Shown piece after piece: positions 26,043 through 36,826 of a DNA stretch of 64,000 nt. Source of the DNA: Anthopleura xanthogrammica (taxonomy: Eukaryota > Cnidaria > Anthozoa > Actiniaria > Actiniidae); contig OZ025212.1 in NCBI GenBank assembly GCA_964019055.1, positions 1,530,157 to 1,594,156 on the forward strand. Reading direction: 5' to 3'. Positions within the stretch are counted from its first letter, which is position 1, and each line of letters starts with the position of its first letter. Below the pieces are notes generated by a model. The model was given only the letters and a program-made list of their open reading frames with translations. It was not told where the DNA came from and made no database searches. The position numbers were made by a program, and so were the translations under genes.

Positions 26043-26286
26043 CAATTCAGTATTACCACCATCATCAATATCACTATCATCATCATCGTCAGTGTTACAT
26101 GACATCATTTTTTTGTTGCTCATATTACCACACCTTTAGAGCATCTGACTAGCAACCAGAAGGTCATAAATTCAAGTCTTCCTGGAGCTTGAATCTTAGC
26201 TTAAAGAAAAATAATTCAATTCTTTAAAAAATCTGTATAATATGTATTTTCAGCCTATAACAGTCAAAATGATTGGTGCAAGATAA
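21322..26286 (+). CDS. FANCL: Fanconi anemia complementation group L E3 ubiquitin ligase
   Basis: Sixteen exons (first 21322-21414; then 21535, 22112, 22283, 22596, 22797, 23062, 23298, 23661, 24336, 24599, 24914, 25288, 25665, 25898 starts; last 26254-26286), totalling 374 residues against 375 in human. FANCL is the RING ligase of the Fanconi core complex that monoubiquitinates FANCD2/FANCI at DNA crosslinks. The N-terminal ELF region starts [17 protein letters not shown]; the central UBC-RWD region includes [16 protein letters not shown]; the C-terminal RING has [23 protein letters not shown] and [14 protein letters not shown] with all zinc ligands visible. An in-frame ATG lies five codons upstream, but the 21322 start has the better context (aaaATGGCG) and aligns with the family. 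Introns hold palindromic elements, a CCAT minisatellite and a tRNA-like fragment. Confidence 0.97.
21747..21990. mobile_element. palindromic MITE, family P3, copy 2 (FANCL intron 2)
   Basis: Shares GACTCCAGACATCTGGCATTTTG with the copy in cornichon intron 4 and folds back through GTCTGGAGTC at the right end. Confidence 0.75.
24761..24886. mobile_element. palindromic element, family P4, copy 1 (FANCL intron 11)
   Basis: Contains AAAGCATTCAGTCAAGGCTG and the inverse segments ACCTTGCAG and GAATGCTTTGTG; about 80% of it is found again at 59499-59645. Confidence 0.65.
25018..25262. repeat. CCAT-rich minisatellite in FANCL intron 12
   Basis: Repeats built from CATCCATC and CACCCCTTATCCAT fill the intron up to about 25 bp before the exon-13 acceptor, forming a very long pyrimidine-rich tract ahead of it. 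Confidence 0.9.
26000..26042. repeat. (AAT)n microsatellite
   Basis: About 14 AAT/ATA units in FANCL intron 15. Confidence 0.9.
26125..26196 (+). pseudogene. tRNA-like fragment (possible SINE relic)
   Basis: TTTAGAGCATCTGACTAGCA followed by GGTCATAAATTCAAGTC resembles the D-to-T arm span of a tRNA with a degraded box A and box B. Acceptor stem not preserved. Lies in FANCL intron 15. Confidence 0.35.
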
Positions 26287-27481
26287 CCATCAACCATACT
26301 GCCATCTGGTAAGACTCAGAAGTGATGACTATTTTGATATATAATGTTAATAGTGTCATTAAGAATCAAATGTACAGTATAAATGTCTCTCAAAGTTTTA
26401 ATAAAGTTTTATTTATTTGTTCACTCTTTATATAAAAATAAATCTACATTGTTATGGTGAAATCTTAAATTTACTAATAATAGATGACAGTGTTGGTAGG
26501 ACTTTGATTGAAGGTTCACTTTTTATTTATATAAAGTTCTAGAATTTAGAATTCTGTATTTTTTTCTACACCGTACAACTTTCTTCCCATTCTTTCATTT
26601 ATTCATTCATTTCTCATTCTTCAAATTTTTCAATTTTAACCATACAACTGGTAAATCTTCTTGTAATTTTTATACATGTCTTATAAACTTTTGAGTTTCA
26701 AAAATCCTTGAAATAATGGCTTTCTAAATAATTGTTGTATTGTACTCTTGAAATTTTTCCCTAAAAGGTCTCTAACTTATCTTTTACTGCAAATTCTCTG
26801 TCATGACCTTTGACTATAACCCTTGTTTTTGACCTTCATTGGGGTTTACGTTCATGCAGATTGATATTGTATCTTGCTTTTCCATGTTTGAAGTCACACA
26901 ATATTGTAACTTATTTGGATATCAAGTTCTAATCCTTTTTCACATGACTTAACAAAATAAAAAAAAACAAAGATTGAAAATGATGAGTCACAAAGGACCC
27001 TTATGTTAGGGCAGCCATAAATTAAAAAACTGTAAATTGCTATTGCGTTTCCCTCTTGAAATAAAATTATAGACTTCTTTAGCTTGAGCTAAAGTTTTCC
27101 CATTTCAGACCATGTGTCATTCGCTAGAGTATCATTTCTTTGTTTAACGGTTGTGCATGAGAAGACACATGAATATGGATACAACTCAAACAAAGAATCT
27201 TATTCTCAAGAAAATTACACATGTTCTGAAATAGGAAAAAATTAAGCCCAAGTTAAAGGTCTATTGTATAATTAAGGAATTTCACATTAAAACTAAAAAT
27301 GTATAATATGTTCATTGCCTTTAGATTTTTTGCTGAAAAATTACTTGGTTCTTCTTTAGAATAAATATTGTCATAATAGAAATTAAATCTTTTCATAACA
27401 TAATAAAATTTTGATAAATAATGCATTAATATCCATAATCAAATAAATAAATATAAAATTTATATAACATTGTTCTCAAAA
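26287..27481. other. intergenic between convergent FANCL and STMND1-like genes
   Basis: 3' UTRs of the two converging genes; aataaa at 26399 suits FANCL polyadenylation. One P1 element at 27069-27264. No exon recognised. Confidence 0.55.
27069..27264. mobile_element. palindromic MITE, family P1, copy 3
   Basis: Ends ATAGAC and GTCTAT, core CATTTCAGACCATGTGTCAT and inverse, same orientation reversed internally relative to copy 1 (AAGAAATG and TTTGTTTGAG blocks swapped). Confidence 0.8.
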
Positions 27482-30400
27482 TTATTCTTCAAAAAAATCA
27501 TGAACGGACTGTTCTGCTCTGTTATTTGTTATCTGTTTTGTCATTTGTTCCTCTTGTTCTTGTACCTGTGTTAAACTACTGCTTGGCAGTGAACTGCTAC
27601 TTGGGTTCTCAGTTTTTTCAGTGTCCCAGGATGGGTCTGTTGAAGAAAAGAAATGTAATGAAATCTAAGAACTTGCTTGAAAAACTTTTTCTGCCATTCA
27701 CCATGTCACTTTGACTCACGTAAAAGTTTTGTATTGTTTCTAACCCCCCCCCCCCCCCCTATAAATTTCCTGCTATTATGGTCACTGCAATAAATGGTTA
27801 CAGCATATAGATTTGCATCCGGCAAAATATTGAATGTATGTTAGTGCTAGTATGGGTGAATGAAAGTGGGCCAATCAAGGGTAGCCTTGCAGTAGTGCAA
27901 TTTATTGCCCTCACCTCTGGGGTCAACAGTGAAACTAAATTCCAATTTGATCTGTGAGTAGCCATGCCTTTACTTTGATCAGCCCAGAGGTTGTTTCAGG
28001 GTTTGGATATATGGGCTAGCCATGCCCAGACTTAGATTACCCAGAGCTTGTCAGGGTTGGATCTGTGAGTTAGCTGTGCCCTGCCTTAGATCAGCCCAGA
28101 GGTTGTTTTGGGTATAGACCCCTTGCAGCATGTGAGAATGCAGCTCAATTTGGAGGACAAAACAATAGGTTCCAATTCTCAGGAGATTGAAATTCTTTTG
28201 TATTGTCCTCTGAATTGAGCTGCTTTGATGTCATGTGAAAGGGTTCTATAAATATAATTTAAAGTACCTTCTTCATCTGCATTGTAAGTATTATCAGGAT
28301 CAAGATCAAGCTCCACCATGTCTCCTCCTTCTCGTATCTTTTCTGCTCTTGCCCTCACTTGTTGTGCTCGCAGTTCTCTTCTTTGTTGCTTTGTGATAAT
28401 TTCTGCTTGTATTCTTGCTCTTTTCGTCTTTTGGACATTCATTCTCACCTCAAGCTAAAAGATTATAAAATTATAAAAAATTAATCATTAAATCCTAAAT
28501 AATTTCAAATTATCCCATAAGAAACAAAAACATATTACAGATAAAAATAAATAATGGCAAAAAGAAATCTTATAAAAAATAAATATTCCCTAAGTATATT
28601 GAAAAAAACAACACAAAAAATAGTTGAACCACTTTGAAAAATAGAACGAAGAATCAGAATCAAAAACAATTTTTGGCATGTTTCTTAAAATGATTTATAA
28701 TTTCATATAAAAAAAATAAGTGTCACAGGCCCCTAAAATGAACATCTTTCTATAAAAATTAATATTCTTCTTGTCTTTTGTCTATTTGTTTAATTTCCTC
28801 TGTGGTTTAAAATTAAATAAATTGTGATAAGTCATCCATGCTCCAGCACAAAGAAACACATTTTTTAACAAGTTGCTTAAAAATTCACACTAACCTCTGT
28901 GAGTTTCTCCTGTGCTCTGTCCAGTTCTCTTGCCTCTAGTAGCTTCTTTTTTCTTCTAGATGTCTTGTCTAATTTTCTTTCAATTTCCTTAAAATAAATA
29001 TAGAACAAAAGGTAATTTTTAAGAATATTAATTACATCCTGGCCATCTGCCGCAATTTTCATCTTTTTTTTATAAATTCATAAACTAATCTTACTATGAA
29101 TCATACTTAATGAACATAGTTATTGTTGTCTCCTAGTGACATATAATAAAGGCTTGTCCCTAGCACTTTGCAGTAACCCAAACTAGTTCTTAATAGTTTA
29201 CAAAATATCTCTTTTTTTTTTTTGAAAGCAGAATTAAATCTTTATTCATAGTTTACAAAATGTATAATAAAACAATTATTGAATTCAGTTTTTGCATATC
29301 ATAAATATCAAGACCTCGGTCATTTTATCCGCCTCATCCTACAGCTATTGCAGATCACACGATATTATGTTCAATCTCATCCAATAATTGTTTCATAATA
29401 TCTTTTGATAATTTTTAAGAATTTTCCTCAATACTCTTTCAAACAAATTTGATCTCAATATAAAGTCTTTTTTTATTTTCAATTTATTTAAACTTCTTCT
29501 GCCACCATGAATGCACTTAATGAGCTAGTATTTTCATTGATAAAATTTCATTGATAAATTTATTAAATTTCTCATTTTTTTTTTCACTTAGTTTTTTCCA
29601 TACCTTTTGCCTGTTTTCCTCTGCAATTGCTTGTTTCTTTGAAAGCATATCAGCCGTAAGAACTGTAACATTTTCCAATTTCTAAACATTACAAAAAAAA
29701 ATTAAAATCTCAATAACCAAATTATTTATAATAATCTTGAATTCCACATAATGCTTAATCATATTTGTTTATCCCTCTCGTTATTCAATATTTCACCTGT
29801 AGTTTGGGAGCTCGTCTAAGTGGTCTTCCTCTTGAATTTTCGTCAAATTTGACTTCAAATGCGACTCCAGTCGTTGGCACCAAATTTCCATTGCTTTCTT
29901 TGACATCTAAAAAATAGATCAAAATAACATTAAGATGCGAATTGAAATTCAATATAATTTTTATACTTTAAATTTTATGGGCGACCTTTGGGATGAATTT
30001 AGGAATCAAAAGACTAAAAAAATAGAATTCAAGTGAAATTTATCCAGACTGCGCAAACGAAAAATATTCAAAGAAATGAAAATATAATCTTGGAATATGA
30101 ACTTCAATTTTTTGAGTAAACATTCGTAACTTACTCATCAAATCATGGCAAACAAAGCATTATTATAAACAAACATAGAATTATAATCTTGGAAAATAAT
30201 TAGATAAAAACAAAATGGTTTTCTTAAAAAGATTTTTTTAGAAGCGCGTTTTCGTAAAACTCTAAGAGACTATCAAATATTGTATTAGAATTGTATTAGA
30301 GGCCGGAACGAGCTTATTTTCGCAATTTACTTAATGATCTACAAATTTACGAAGGAAAACAAATGTTTAAATATGAATTAGTTGAACGCACGAAGCCGAT

Positions 30401-30717
30401 GTATTTATCAATTTACGTCTGACTAGCCCATACTTACCATTTAACTTAGATGAATTAAGTAAATTTTTGTCGTTTTCTTGGTTTTCGGTGGGTGTAATGT
30501 AATCTTGATTGGTTTCTGGTTTGATTTTGGGTTTTTCATTGCCATTGTTATCGCATTTACCCTCCTTGGTGGCATGGCATAAGCCGTTTGTCTCTTTGGA
30601 TTGCTTAAGGTTGCTTTGGGTATCGGAATGATTCTTTACAGGAGCTCCGTTCTGGGTTTGTAGAGGTTTCTGTGGTGTAGGAGAAACAGCTTTGGTACTG
30701 GAAGATCCACAACCCAT
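27482..30717 (-). CDS. STMND1: stathmin-domain protein, STMND1-like, with MGC start
   Basis: Six exons: 30717-30438, 29906-29797, 29681-29604, 28987-28895, 28454-28268 and 27636-27482, closing to 300 residues. The N-terminal about 90 residues are low-complexity and begin MGCGSSST, a classic N-myristoylation/palmitoylation signal; an in-frame Met nine codons upstream (30744) is disfavoured for that reason. Then comes AFEVKFDEN followed by RPLRRAPKL, matching the motif that opens the stathmin-like region of STMND1, and a long charged helix (KLDKTSRRKKKLLEARELD, RIQAEIITKQQRRELRAQQ) likely to be coiled coil. Stathmins bind tubulin dimers; STMND1 function is poorly known. The C-terminus is Glu/Gln-rich (EQEEQ) and ends VHDFFEE. 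Intron 5 carries a minisatellite and a P2 MITE ending 18 bp from the exon-5 donor. Confidence 0.8.
27949..28112. repeat. 57-bp minisatellite, 3 units (STMND1-like intron 5)
   Basis: Units of GATCTGTGAGTTAGC..., CCTGACTTAGATCAGCCCAG, GGTTGTTTCAGGGTT. The same unit forms arrays at 50309-50590 and 61511-61622. Confidence 0.85.
28114..28249. mobile_element. MITE family P2, copy 4
   Basis: 136 bp, ends ATAGACC and TTCTAT, arms as in copy 1. It abuts the last minisatellite unit and stops 18 bp short of the exon-5 donor of the STMND1-like gene. Confidence 0.88.
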
Positions 30718-32026
30718 TCCGTAGCAAAATAAATCTTCCTTCAACCTAAGAAGGAACCTTTTCTAGTTCCGAATCCTATAGTATTAAATGTCTTTAAGTA
30801 ATGTAACCGATATTATAGATACTCTTCAGATGAATTCGTTGGTGGAACGTACTGCTGTTTAAGTGTACCTTGCTCAACGTATTTAGCTTTGTACTGAAGA
30901 GAGACGATGAATATTTTCTTTAAAATGGAACCTAAAGCTCTTATCTTTTAGAACTGTTCTTTTGCGGTCCAATAGGTAATAATAGTGGCTTCAAACTCCA
31001 TGGAGAATTGTAAATAACTAAACATATGACGCTGGTTGCTATGACGACCCCGGTCAATTTTGCTAGCCGGAACAATTCAATCCACTATGGCATTGTATTC
31101 GGTCATGTTCTAGTAGTGCATTGTTGGCGACTGGCTGTTATTTTCTAGTATTTTCCCAAAATCTATTTCCTGTTTTTTCTTCTTGTCTTTAACTTCTTAG
31201 AAGAAAGTCTTGAATGCGGCTTTGACAACTCAGTGCAGGTCACGGAACTTGAATGCGACGCGATGCCGGCGTCGGCGTACCTTGTTCATTTTGTTATTTT
31301 ACGAGAAGACATGCTGTGTGTTAAAGAGTTGGGTTTCAAAACCGCGACGCTACTGCAAATTCCAAAGGAGACACTTTGATCCAAATAAATATGACCTTTA
31401 ATGTTTTATGGAGCTATTGTACGACGCATGGTGCATACCAGCACACCCTATGACCAAAATATATAACAGAACAGGACAGTCTGCAGAGCAACTGCTTTGC
31501 TTTAGCAGGAATACACCTTTTTTTTTACAGTACAGAATTTCTTATCCGACGATGTTAGGCAATTCATAGCAATGGTGTACATCCTTCCCTTCCCTTCTGT
31601 TCTCCTTTATTCCCATGCACTATTCCTCCCCCTCTCTCTTTCACGATATCGGATTTTCTTCCTCATGGGAACAGTTTAAGCAGTCACTAAAAACCACGAG
31701 AAGAAACGATAAAATAAATTTTACTTTGCTATAAATCACTCAAAATAATTTTCAATCATACCATATTTCTGTATCTTATAATGTACATATCTATCGATTG
31801 GGATGGTGAGTTTTATCCGTCTCTTGAATATAAAACGTCTGTTGAATTCTAACGGGTTTAGAAGGGCATCAAACACGTTATTACGGGTGTTAATCAGGAT
31901 CGAAATAGGTGCTAAAATATTTAGCCTCGCGTGGGAGGGGTTAACATAACTAATGAGATAGGTGTCCAACTGAAGGCCTCGAATAAACAGCCTGGCCATG
32001 AAATCTAATCTACGAAATCTGTGATT
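30718..32026. other. intergenic: 5' flank of STMND1-like gene and 3' flank of transporter A
   Basis: No exon recognised. The ORFs at 31210-31401 and 31736-31999 lack family features; the latter probably lies in the 3' UTR of transporter A. A simple pyrimidine-rich tract lies near 31590-31640. Confidence 0.5.
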
Positions 32027-35000
32027 TCAGATCGATGTTTCAAGTAATAGTTCTGTATTCTGTTGGGTGTTTTCATTTATCGACGTGTGTTCCCTTACTG
32101 AATCCTTGGAGATTCTGTGCGATAAACGTGGGATAGCAAAGGGGACAAAGGAACCAACAATAGTGAATACGCCAGCCATGTAGAAGGACGGGTTATATGA
32201 GCCGAACTTGTCTGCCATCAGTCCTAAGGGAGAAAGAAAATTCTAATTTAATATATCCCAAATTATTTGTCTTAATCAAGGACCCGAGAATCAATCAAAA
32301 TGTAGAATAAAAACAACTGATTTCAACTTTGGCTAGTTGAGCCAATCAGAAACCGGTTGTAGTAGTCGCACTGTAAAATAGAAATAAAATTGGCTGTTAA
32401 TATAGATAAGATTTCTTTGACGTTGAAACGGCAAGGCATGGCACGGTAATTGACAACATACTTTGAACCAATCACAGCGCGCAAAATCACGACACGGTGC
32501 CGCGCAATGTTGCAGGTAATCTATGTTGCGAGCAATGTCACGATGCAATTTGTAAAGGCGCAGAGACCCACAATGGAACATTGCGTGCAACAAATTGCAT
32601 CGTGTGTGATATGGCTCGCAACATCGATTACCTGCAACATTGCGCTCAAAGTTGCACCAAGTGTCCGTAGCTTAAGCAAATATGTCTCTAAACTGCAGCG
32701 TGTTTTACAAATTTCATTAATATAAAAGACAAAGAGAGCAATGACATTTCAATACCGTACCTGCGATGGGAGGGCCAGAAGCAGTGAAGATAGCATTCAA
32801 TGCAACAGACACACCAAAAGCCATCGGTCTTTTCTCCGGGACCGTGCAGTTCAACAAATGAATATTTAGAGTTGTGACGTAAATCCCCTCAAAAAAACCA
32901 TAAAAGAAGAAATACGCCGCCAGACTGGAGTAGGTTTTGGATAAAGTGCTAAGGATGATAGCAATCCCTATACAGAACTCCGTGCCCTGGTATAACCATC
33001 GCGGATTGACGAACGAATAGAAATCACACAATAAACCCGTGCCTATACGAGATATTGAAGAGCCCAGGCCAAATAAGATGTACAGCTTTGATCCATCATT
33101 GCTGGAAATCCCTAGATTATTACCATGACTCACCTACGGGCAAGTAAGGAAAAAGGTTAGAACACAGGCAACCCAATAAATGAAAATTTCTGGTTTCAGT
33201 ATCAAATTCCTCAAAAGTTTATTTGTTTGCCCTCGTGTTTGTTCAATTTCTCCTTACGCACAAAAATCAATGCCTCTAAATTTTAATTTCATCAAGGAAC
33301 CAGAGCATTTTAGCCATAAAGGTATTCAGTTCTAAATTCCAAAAACAATAGTTTTTATTTTCAGGTTCCATCTACTTAGTCCACAATTCATTGCTTGCCG
33401 TCTCAGTTACCTTTCAACTGAGATCGCAAGGTGTGGTGTGAAGATGGAAGGCGAGAAAATCGTATCGTTCCCAGCGCGTGAGCGAGAATCAATAAAGGCG
33501 CAGACACACGATGCAATTTTTCATGCGATTGCATGCGCCCTGTGACCCCGTGCGATGTTCTTGCGACATTGCGCGCGACGAACCTCACCGTGTGAACACA
33601 ACGTCGGGTGGTCAAACATCACAGAAACTTACTATATGAACTTGAGGGATGTATTCCCCAAACATGCATATACACGCTGATGCAGTGATCACCACAAATG
33701 TTGAGTTTTTATAAAGAGGACCTTCGAAAGGATGAATATGTTTGTTGGCAACGAGTTCCCTGTCATTCTCGTCCGCCTTCTCGACATTGTTACTAAAGGT
33801 CGTGGCTAGGAGACAAGCTAGTAACATTATGCCTCCAAGCACCAAGAAAGCCTTGCGCCAACCTAATCCTACAACAAGGGAATTGATGATTGGGCCAAAC
33901 ATTAGCACTCCCATACCTAGGTGATCAAAAGAAGAATATAGAGATTAGTTTCAGGCTGTGATGGTATACGTCATTTCCGGTCAAGTGTGTAGTGTTTTCT
34001 CGGCTTCTCTTCTGTGACGTCCCAAGAGGAATCACTCCAATCAATGATTAATTAATCAAATAATATACATACTCCCTGTCAAGTGTAATCCTCAGTTGTT
34101 GATTTTTTTTACTTCTTAATACAAGTGTCCATTAAAACCTGGTTCGCACTAGCGTCGGAATTGGAATCGGAAGTAGCATGCGCAGACTGTAGTGTACTGC
34201 TCATTAACAGTTCTTGTCTTCAGTTTTTTCAGCGATAAATGCGATACTGAGTCTGCGTATGATACTTCCGATTCCATTAGACCATTTTCGAGATGCGCGA
34301 GCGCTTTCAAAAATATCGCAGGCGCGTACGTGATCTCGAGGCATTTTCGGGCAGAGTCAATAGCGCGCGTGATCTTGCCCGAAAATGCCTCTTTTTCATG
34401 TCTGCGCCTGCGATATTTTTGAAAGCGCTCGCGCATCTCGAAAATGGTCTATTCCGACGCTAGTGTGAACCAGGCTTTAAAAAGTTTTAAAAACATATTT
34501 TTTTAAAATTTAGGTTAGTACCTTGGCCAGCAGTAACTATTCCCGTTGCAATAGACCGCCGTTTGCTAAAATACAACGACGCGACAACAAGACAAGCAGT
34601 GAAGATAAGACTAGAACCAAAGCCATGAAGGAGGCTATACGAAACGAAAAGAATGTACACATTGTTCGGCAAAGAGCTGCAAAATAGGCCAACTGAACAG
34701 CTTAGTCCACCAACTATCGTGGTTACCCGGCAACCAAACCGCTGTACCATGATACCGGCTACAGGTCCGAAGAGGAACGTGAAACACATGGCCAAGGAGC
34801 CGACCAAAGCTACAACAGAAAACACCTTGAACGGTTAGTTTAAGTAAAGAAAATGTGCAAAATTGCCTAATTATTGCCTAATACTTTTTCTCTCAAGACG
34901 TGAACTTAAGGAGTGAGGTTTTTTCTCAGGCAAATGGATGTCCCCGGAAACGTTGGAAGTTTTGTGAGGAGCAGTCACGCAATATCACCATGCAGTCACC

Positions 35001-35735
35001 GCTTTGCCGGTACGTTTACATTTTCGTTTTTTATTCGTTAATTATAAATTAAGTCTATGCTGAAACACATGATCAATAATGCTGATCATTGAGTAATATT
35101 TAAATTGACAGACATAATACAAGTATAATATTTGAAAGCAATAGTGAAAATATCAAAACACAGAGGTTAAAAGGTAATATTTACATTTTTGTTTGGATTT
35201 GTTTGGATTTGTCGGGAGATTGATTGAGCTATTGAGAGTTTCTCAACGACAGAGCTATGCATTTGTCATCTTCAATCGAATATAAGTTCTTTATCTAAAG
35301 ATTATTCCTTCTATATTATGATAAATTTGAAAAAAAAAAAAATTCGAAAGACAAGGGACGACATACGCTGTTGATAAAGGTCCTCGTGTAAAGCAAAAGT
35401 CCAGAGATAAGACAATGGCTAATTTCGCATGCAATTATCTCTGTGAAAGTTAATTTTAACCCGAAACTAATAGTACTTCTAAAAATCCTACCTGCTTTTT
35501 CTCTACTGACTTTAAAATAATCCATAAATACTGGTAAAAGGACTCCATAGCTAAAACAAATGCCAATAGCAATAGCAATTGATAGAGAAGCAGAGAAACA
35601 AACTACCCACGACCAGGCGCCATCTTGTTTGTATTTCTTTGTGGCGGATTGCGAAACATCTTCCCTTTCATCAGTAAAATTATCCTGGATGCCCAATTCC
35701 TGAATTTCGCTTTTCTTTGCATTTGCAAGCTCCAT
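32027..35735 (-). CDS. SLC16-type (monocarboxylate transporter-like) MFS carrier, gene A
   Basis: Five exons: 35735-35492, 34809-34522, 33916-33633, 33133-32761 and 32223-32027; 461 residues. Twelve hydrophobic segments in the 6+6 arrangement of the major facilitator superfamily. The SLC16 signature before helix 1 reads KQDGAWSWVV, and helix 4-5 has YFSKRRSIATG. The SLC16 family moves monocarboxylates, aromatic amino acids, thyroid hormone or creatine across the plasma membrane; the substrate here is unknown. The lysine in helix 1 and the aspartate in helix 8 that MCT1 uses for proton-coupled transport are not present (Leu and Ser), while the helix-8 Arg is kept (SRIGTG). Unlike B-E, its second exon is split by an extra phase-1 intron after TAGQ. 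The long N-terminus has a hydrophilic 35-residue tail. A nested MITE lies in intron 2. Confidence 0.92.
32501..32647. mobile_element. palindromic MITE in transporter A intron 4
   Basis: Arms CAATGTTGCAGGTAATC and GATTACCTGCAACATTG are inverted, followed inward by GCGAGC and CACGATGCAATTT with inverses. Similar sequence motifs (CGGACACACGGTGCA, GCAACATTGCG) occur in the element at 46847. Confidence 0.8.
33493..33604. mobile_element. degenerate foldback in transporter A intron 3
   Basis: CAGACACACGATGCAAT near the left and GACATTGCGCGCGACG with CGTGTGAACACA near the right resemble the ends of the element at 32501, imperfectly inverted. Confidence 0.45.
34134..34479. mobile_element. MITE inserted into another MITE (transporter A intron 2)
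   Basis: The outer element is bounded by AAAACCTGGTTCGCACTAGC and its inverse GCTAGTGTGAACCAGGCTTT. It is interrupted at 34278-34451 by an inner palindrome with arms GACCATTTTCGAGATGCGCG and inverse, flanked on both sides by TA. Confidence 0.85.
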
Positions 35736-36826
35736 TAAAATTGCGAAGAAAATTTCTTAATAGTGCAGGGAAAAGATTTTAAGTCACCTTTACACTTCTC
35801 CATTACATGTTGGTGTGTGGTTCAGTAAGTAGTCACGTAATGTCACGCAACACATCACGCATCACTGACAGCTAGCAACTCTTTTCCAGCTTTCCCGGCC
35901 ATCCGCCCATCCCTCTTGATCTTCCAGGTTCCCGTTTGGCAGTTTATTTGTATCGTAAATTTGTAGTGGGGAGGAGAGGGAGGGATGATTAGTTCTTTCG
36001 TTAAAGAACAAAAAAAATACGAAGAAAAATCATTATTCTTACAAAAAGGAAAAAAAAAGTTTCATAGTTAAAGCTAAAATATGAACTAAGAAAACAGCTA
36101 TTTTTTGGACCCTTGAGCTTTCTTTTATTTTCTTGAACACTGAGTTTTTATTTGGATTTAATTATTACGCTAACAAAATAATAAATCTCTGATCACAATA
36201 CAATAAGTGTTTTTACAACGTGACACACGAACACAAAAAGCACTTTGGGCTACCTGTGGTTCATTTACTACATAATGGTTTCAACTTCCTTGCATTCAAT
36301 ATGCATTTTACTTTTGACAAAAAATAACAACCTACAAAAATAGTCACTTGTTTTTAATAATCCCTTACCCCTTCCCCCTGAATAAATAGCTTTCCTTCAC
36401 AAGGGGAAGGGGTAAGCAGAAACATTTTATATAAATAATATTATAAATTATATTTTTTTCTGATAAAAATTAGCTTTAGACATAAACTTCAAATCTTTAA
36501 CATTACACTGTAACGGCGAGAATGACACATGTTACTGCTTGAAGCATTATCTTAAATCACACTGGTCAGTGGAATACCAAAAAATCGCATGTGCAACACA
36601 GCAGGCGTGTTTACACGATGGAGGTTGTCGAGTGTGGCTTTCACTTTTGCGTCGTTGTTCGCAGTATAGCGCGCCACAGGGACACAGTAGATACGCAGAG
36701 GAACTTGCATTTGCGCGCGCAGTATGGTTCTGTTCAACCCAAACAGAGCAAGCGCAAACCACACTTTGTACAGCGACAAACCTATGAACTCCATGTTGCT
36801 AAAGAAATAAGAACGTGTCCTTAGTT
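35736..36826. other. intergenic between transporters A and B
   Basis: 5' flank of A and 3' UTR of B. An open frame at 36552-36830 has no family features and is GC-richer than its surroundings; I see no gene. Possible polyadenylation signals lie near 36180 (aataataaa). Confidence 0.5.

Noticed and set aside
31736..31999. 87-codon minus-strand ORF downstream of transporter A
   Set aside because: No domain, low-complexity composition, and it lies where the transporter A 3' UTR is expected.
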